Source: Verrucomicrobiota bacterium
GTDB taxonomy: Bacteria > Verrucomicrobiota > Verrucomicrobiia > Limisphaerales > SXQI01
Direction: 5' to 3'
NCBI GenBank assembly: GCA_008933045.1
Contig: WBXJ01000131.1
Location: 1 to 8,202 of the forward strand
DNA: 8,202 bases
A model generated the notes under the pieces. That model searched no databases. It was not told the DNA's origin and saw only the letters and a list, made by a program, of their open reading frames with translations. This document shows positions 6,092 to 8,202 of the stretch, piece after piece. The position numbers and the translations under genes were made by a program. Position 1 is the first letter of the stretch, and each line of letters begins with the position of its first letter.

Positions 6092-7281
6092 CCCTGTCGG
6101 TTCGCTCGCCAAAGCAGGACGGCTCCGATGCCTTGAAACAAAAAGTTGGGCACCCAGACTAGTAGCCAAGGTCGAAGAGCAGCGTGGGATTCCATCGCCT
6201 GAGCGAAGATGAAAAAGCTGTAGTAAACCATCACGAGAAGAATCGAGATCGCCATGCCGATGCTGGTTTCTCGTCGATGTGCGCGAATGCCGAGTGGGAT
6301 TCCGATCAAAGCAAACCCCACTGTGGCGAAGGACAGAGCTACTTGACGATGAAGTTGAAAAATCGCGGGGGAGGCGGAGATGCCTTGAGCTTCGCGTTTC
6401 GCAATTTCAGCGAGTAATTGGGTATGGGTCATCTCGGTTCCGATGCGCAAATTTTGCTCGGATCGTGCGAGAGTTTCGAGGTTGATCGGTCCGAAGGTAA
6501 CCATCTTGCTAGGAATTTGCAGCCAATCGATCGTGTTCTCGGGCAGCGGTTCTTGGATGACTGTCACGAGTGGCGGGTTGGTGGAGTTGATATCTTCCTC
6601 CGGAACTGAATTTGGGACCGGCACACTGGTTGGATTCCGTGTTTCGGTGACGGCATCTCTCAGCTCAAACCTGACTGTTGTTTGGTTGTTCTCCCAGAGG
6701 ATGCTGCCCTCAGCAGCACTGATGCGCTGTTCGATCTCGTTATTCTTGATTGTGTAGAGCCTGACGTCCTTGAGGAGGTCTCCGTCGCGTTTGCGGACGT
6801 AAAGAACGATCCCAGGAATTTGATCAATAAACCGATCCTCGGTGATCAAGGCCGAGGTGTTTTGTAGACCCGTTTTAAAAATGAGCTGCTTGTAGGCGAC
6901 GCGACATTCCGGCGCGATTTTTAAGTTGAACCAGGCGCAAAGCCCTGCGAGCAGGACGCTGAGGATAAGCACGGGTAGGCAAAGTGATAGGAGGCTGATG
7001 CCGCTTGCGCGAACGGCTGTCAGCTCGTTGTCAGCACTAAATCTCCCAAAGGTGAGAAGGGTCGCTGTGAGCATGGCAAACGGCAGCACATAGGCCATGA
7101 TGTAAGGGATGAGAAGCCCGATGGCGTGGAGGATGACGGCTAGGGTGACTTTGCCCGCGACTAGCAGTGCAACAATTTCCTTCAGGACGTTCCCTAGGAG
7201 CAGAACCAAAGTAAAAACACAGATGGTCATGAACAACGTCACGAGCACCTGTCGGAGTAGATAGAAATGCAGTGTCCGCAC
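6088..7281 (-). CDS. LptF/LptG family permease (lipopolysaccharide export)
   Basis: This 397-residue protein has the YjgP/YjgQ architecture: three N-terminal membrane segments (about 11-33, 46-75, 95-120), a periplasmic beta-rich domain (about 121-312) and three C-terminal membrane segments (about 314-333, 338-362, 370-391). Family landmarks are FGRFSADNELTAVRASGIS (78-96), the cytoplasmic coupling region next to TM2-TM3 that contacts the LptB ATPase, and GFALIGIPLGIRAHRRE (322-338). In Gram-negatives, LptF and LptG pair with LptB and hand LPS to LptC and the LptA bridge. Whether this copy is F or G cannot be decided here, and no partner is in the window. The periplasmic domain has a Pro/Asn/Glu-rich linker at about 215-250. 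The start is GTG at 7281, which fits the hydrophobic pattern and lies 18 nt after the cupin stop; no good ribosome binding site is visible, so translational coupling is possible. Confidence 0.9.
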   Translation of the reverse strand: MRTLHFYLLRQVLVTLFMTICVFTLVLLLGNVLKEIVALLVAGKVTLAVILHAIGLLIPYIMAYVLPFAMLTATLLTFGRFSADNELTAVRASGISLLSLCLPVLILSVLLAGLCAWFNLKIAPECRVAYKQLIFKTGLQNTSALITEDRFIDQIPGIVLYVRKRDGDLLKDVRLYTIKNNEIEQRISAAEGSILWENNQTTVRFELRDAVTETRNPTSVPVPNSVPEEDINSTNPPLVTVIQEPLPENTIDWLQIPSKMVTFGPINLETLARSEQNLRIGTEMTHTQLLAEIAKREAQGISASPAIFQLHRQVALSFATVGFALIGIPLGIRAHRRETSIGMAISILLVMVYYSFFIFAQAMESHAALRPWLLVWVPNFLFQGIGAVLLWRANRQG

Positions 7282-7299
7282 GGTGGGCGGGAGTCGATG

Positions 7300-7722
7300 T
7301 TAATGGACGGGACGTAATAGGCACCACGGCTCCTCGTGAGCGACCTCGACTGTGATGGGCCCGGGATTTTTTGCGGGTGAGAGGACTGCAAGGAAATCGA
7401 GGGTCTCGCTACCGGTGTTGTAGGTCCCATGCACCAACCCTCGAGGAAGGTAAATGGAGTCTCCCTGGCACATGCGCCTTTTTTCGCTTTCAACCCATTG
7501 TTCCGCCTCGCCGGAGAGGATGTAGAGAATTTCTTCCATGTGAGGATGGTGATGAAAGGGATGAGACTCGCCTGGGGGAAGCTGCGCTCGGACGAACATC
7601 AAGTTGGTGTCCTTAACCATTCCCGGTTTGCAATGCCAGAAATGCGTTTTACCAGGTAAAAACTCCTTCTCAGTTTCGGCTAGGGTGATGATGCGCCAAA
7701 GCAACTCGGATTCCGATGTCAT
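7300..7722 (-). CDS. Small single-domain cupin, metal-binding type
   Basis: This 140-residue protein contains both cupin motifs intact. Motif 1 is G51-x5-H57-x-H59-x4-E64-x6-G71 (HHHPHMEE). Motif 2 is G87-x5-P93-x-G95-x2-H98-x3-N102 (GDSIYLPRGLVHGTYN). The four expected metal ligands H57, H59, E64 and H98 are all present, so it should bind a divalent metal in a beta-barrel. There is no signal peptide or membrane segment, so it is cytoplasmic. Cupins of this size include isomerases, dioxygenases and simple sugar or ligand binders; nothing in the sequence picks out a substrate. It lies 18 nt upstream of the permease on the same strand, so co-transcription is likely, though a role in LPS export is not implied. 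The ATG at 7722 lacks a clear ribosome binding site; see the putative promoter entry. Confidence 0.88.
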   Translation of the reverse strand: MTSESELLWRIITLAETEKEFLPGKTHFWHCKPGMVKDTNLMFVRAQLPPGESHPFHHHPHMEEILYILSGEAEQWVESEKRRMCQGDSIYLPRGLVHGTYNTGSETLDFLAVLSPAKNPGPITVEVAHEEPWCLLRPVH

Positions 7723-7728
7723 ACCACA

Positions 7729-7756
7729 AGTGTTTGGGAACCGCCGGCAGCGTCAA
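7729..7756 (-). promoter_or_regulatory. Possible promoter for cupin-permease unit
   Basis: On the minus strand TTGACG (7756-7751, five of six -35 bases) is followed by a 16-nt spacer and AACACT (7734-7729, three of six -10 bases). Initiation would fall about at the cupin ATG (7722), which would make the transcript almost leaderless and would fit the absence of a ribosome binding site. The -10 is poor, so this is a weak call. An AT-rich patch at 7762-7775 lies just upstream. Confidence 0.25.
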
Positions 7757-7891
7757 GCCCAGATATTTTTATTAACCGCGATTGGGCCGAGTCGGGGGCC
7801 GAGGTGAAGGCCGCCGGGGAGACGTGGATTTGCCACGAGAAAAAGAGCCGGAGGCAGACCTCGGTCGCGGTCCGTCACTGCTTCGGCGAGG

Positions 7892-8202
7892 CCCAGATCT
7901 GGCTGGCGGGCGACCAGAGCGAACCGAGGGGGTATTTGATTTGCGATCAAAACGCGGATCCCCAGACAGGGTGGGCGGGCGATCGGAACGAACCGAGGAG
8001 GCGTTTGGTTTGCGATCAACGCGGTAATCCCCAGACCTAGCTGGTGGGCGACCAGAGCGAACCGAGGGGGCGTTTGGTTTGCGATCAACGCGGTAATCCC
8101 CAGACCTGGCTGGCGGGCGACCGGAACGAACCGAGGCGGCGTTTGGTTTGCGATCAACGCGGTGATCCCCAGAGCTCGCTGGCGCACGACCGGACCGAAT
8201 CG
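7892..8202. repeat. Tandem array of a 69-bp unit, 4.5 copies, continuing past the window
   Basis: Units begin with CCCAGA at 7892, 7961, 8030, 8099 and 8168 (the last is cut at 35 nt), an exact 69-nt period with no indels. Core blocks such as GAACCGAGG and TTTGCGATCAA recur in the complete copies. Unit 4 is 46 of 69 G+C by hand count, richer than the neighbouring genes. Copies differ at about 19 positions. Sixty-nine is 23 codons, so several frames stay open across the array; the minus-strand frame ending with the TAA at 7774-7772 is open to the window edge and predicts a basic, Arg/Pro/Ser-rich 23-residue repeat with no start inside the window. The left flank (about 7790-7891) is also GC-rich and has only loose, out-of-register resemblance to the unit. 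There are no spacers, so this is not CRISPR. It could be a repetitive protein tail or an intergenic minisatellite. Confidence 0.9.

Noticed and set aside
6184..6867. Several plus-strand reading frames opposite the permease
   Set aside because: These are antisense shadows of a clearly conserved membrane protein; none has family-like features.
7804..8040. Plus-strand open frame through the repeats (units containing LVCDQRGNPQT and GDRNEPRR), broken by a TAG at 8038-8040 where other units have TGG
   Set aside because: It looks like a repeat protein with a Trp-to-stop change, but its third codon position is the least variable column class (3 of 19), the opposite of coding expectation. Openness is explained by a stop-poor unit with a period divisible by three.
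7753..8187. Minus-strand ATG-started frame through the repeats (units containing LGITALIANQTPPRF)
   Set aside because: It is open with an ATG at 8187, but the differences between units 3 and 4 fall mostly at its second codon position and change residues. The other minus-strand frame fits codon-position expectation better; neither is proven.
7892..8202. CRISPR array
   Set aside because: The period is uniform with no unique spacers between conserved repeats, and no cas genes are present.

Overview
The window reads as a chromosomal segment of a Verrucomicrobiota bacterium, possibly of the Limisphaerales/Pedosphaera type. This placement is inferred from family knowledge, not from a search. The clues are a pseudopilin-like protein ending in an H-X9-DG motif, a bacterial PolX with a PHP domain, an anchored hypothetical protein with the N-L-R-x-I-G-C-P-x-x-T-I-R-D-L-I signature that I associate with verrucomicrobial hypotheticals, an L27 without the Firmicutes N-terminal extension, and an Obg without a C-terminal OCT domain. 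Most of the window is ordinary, densely packed housekeeping DNA.

Layout, plus strand: the 3' end of an H-X9-DG prepilin-like gene (1-369); PolX/PHP DNA polymerase (394-2154); a membrane-anchored helical protein of unknown function (about 2281-3474); rplU (3569-3880) behind a recognisable sigma70-type promoter; rpmA (3900-4166); a strong intrinsic terminator (4179-4210); obgE (4244-5425); and a stand-alone CoaB-like phosphopantothenoylcysteine synthetase (5450-6091). Minus strand: a LptF/LptG-family permease (7281-6088), whose stop codon overlaps the CoaB-like stop inside one CTAG, and upstream of it a small cupin (7722-7300), probably co-transcribed with the permease. The last 311 bases (7892-8202) are a tandem array of a 69-bp, GC-rich unit that runs off the window edge.

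rplU, rpmA and obgE form the widespread ribosome-assembly cluster: two 50S proteins plus the GTPase that acts on 50S maturation. The terminator after rpmA probably sets a high ribosomal-protein to low GTPase expression ratio. The CoaB-like gene (coenzyme A synthesis) follows obgE by 24 nt and is probably its operon partner. The permease belongs to the lipopolysaccharide export machinery, which fits a Gram-negative envelope.

The least explained parts are the 69-bp repeat array, an insertion of roughly 60 residues in the Obg fold, the anchored hypothetical protein, and a perfect inverted repeat bracketing the rplU promoter -10. The array's between-copy differences fall by codon position in a way that favours one minus-strand reading frame. 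I see no CRISPR, phage, transposase, tRNA or rRNA, and no convincing new defence system.
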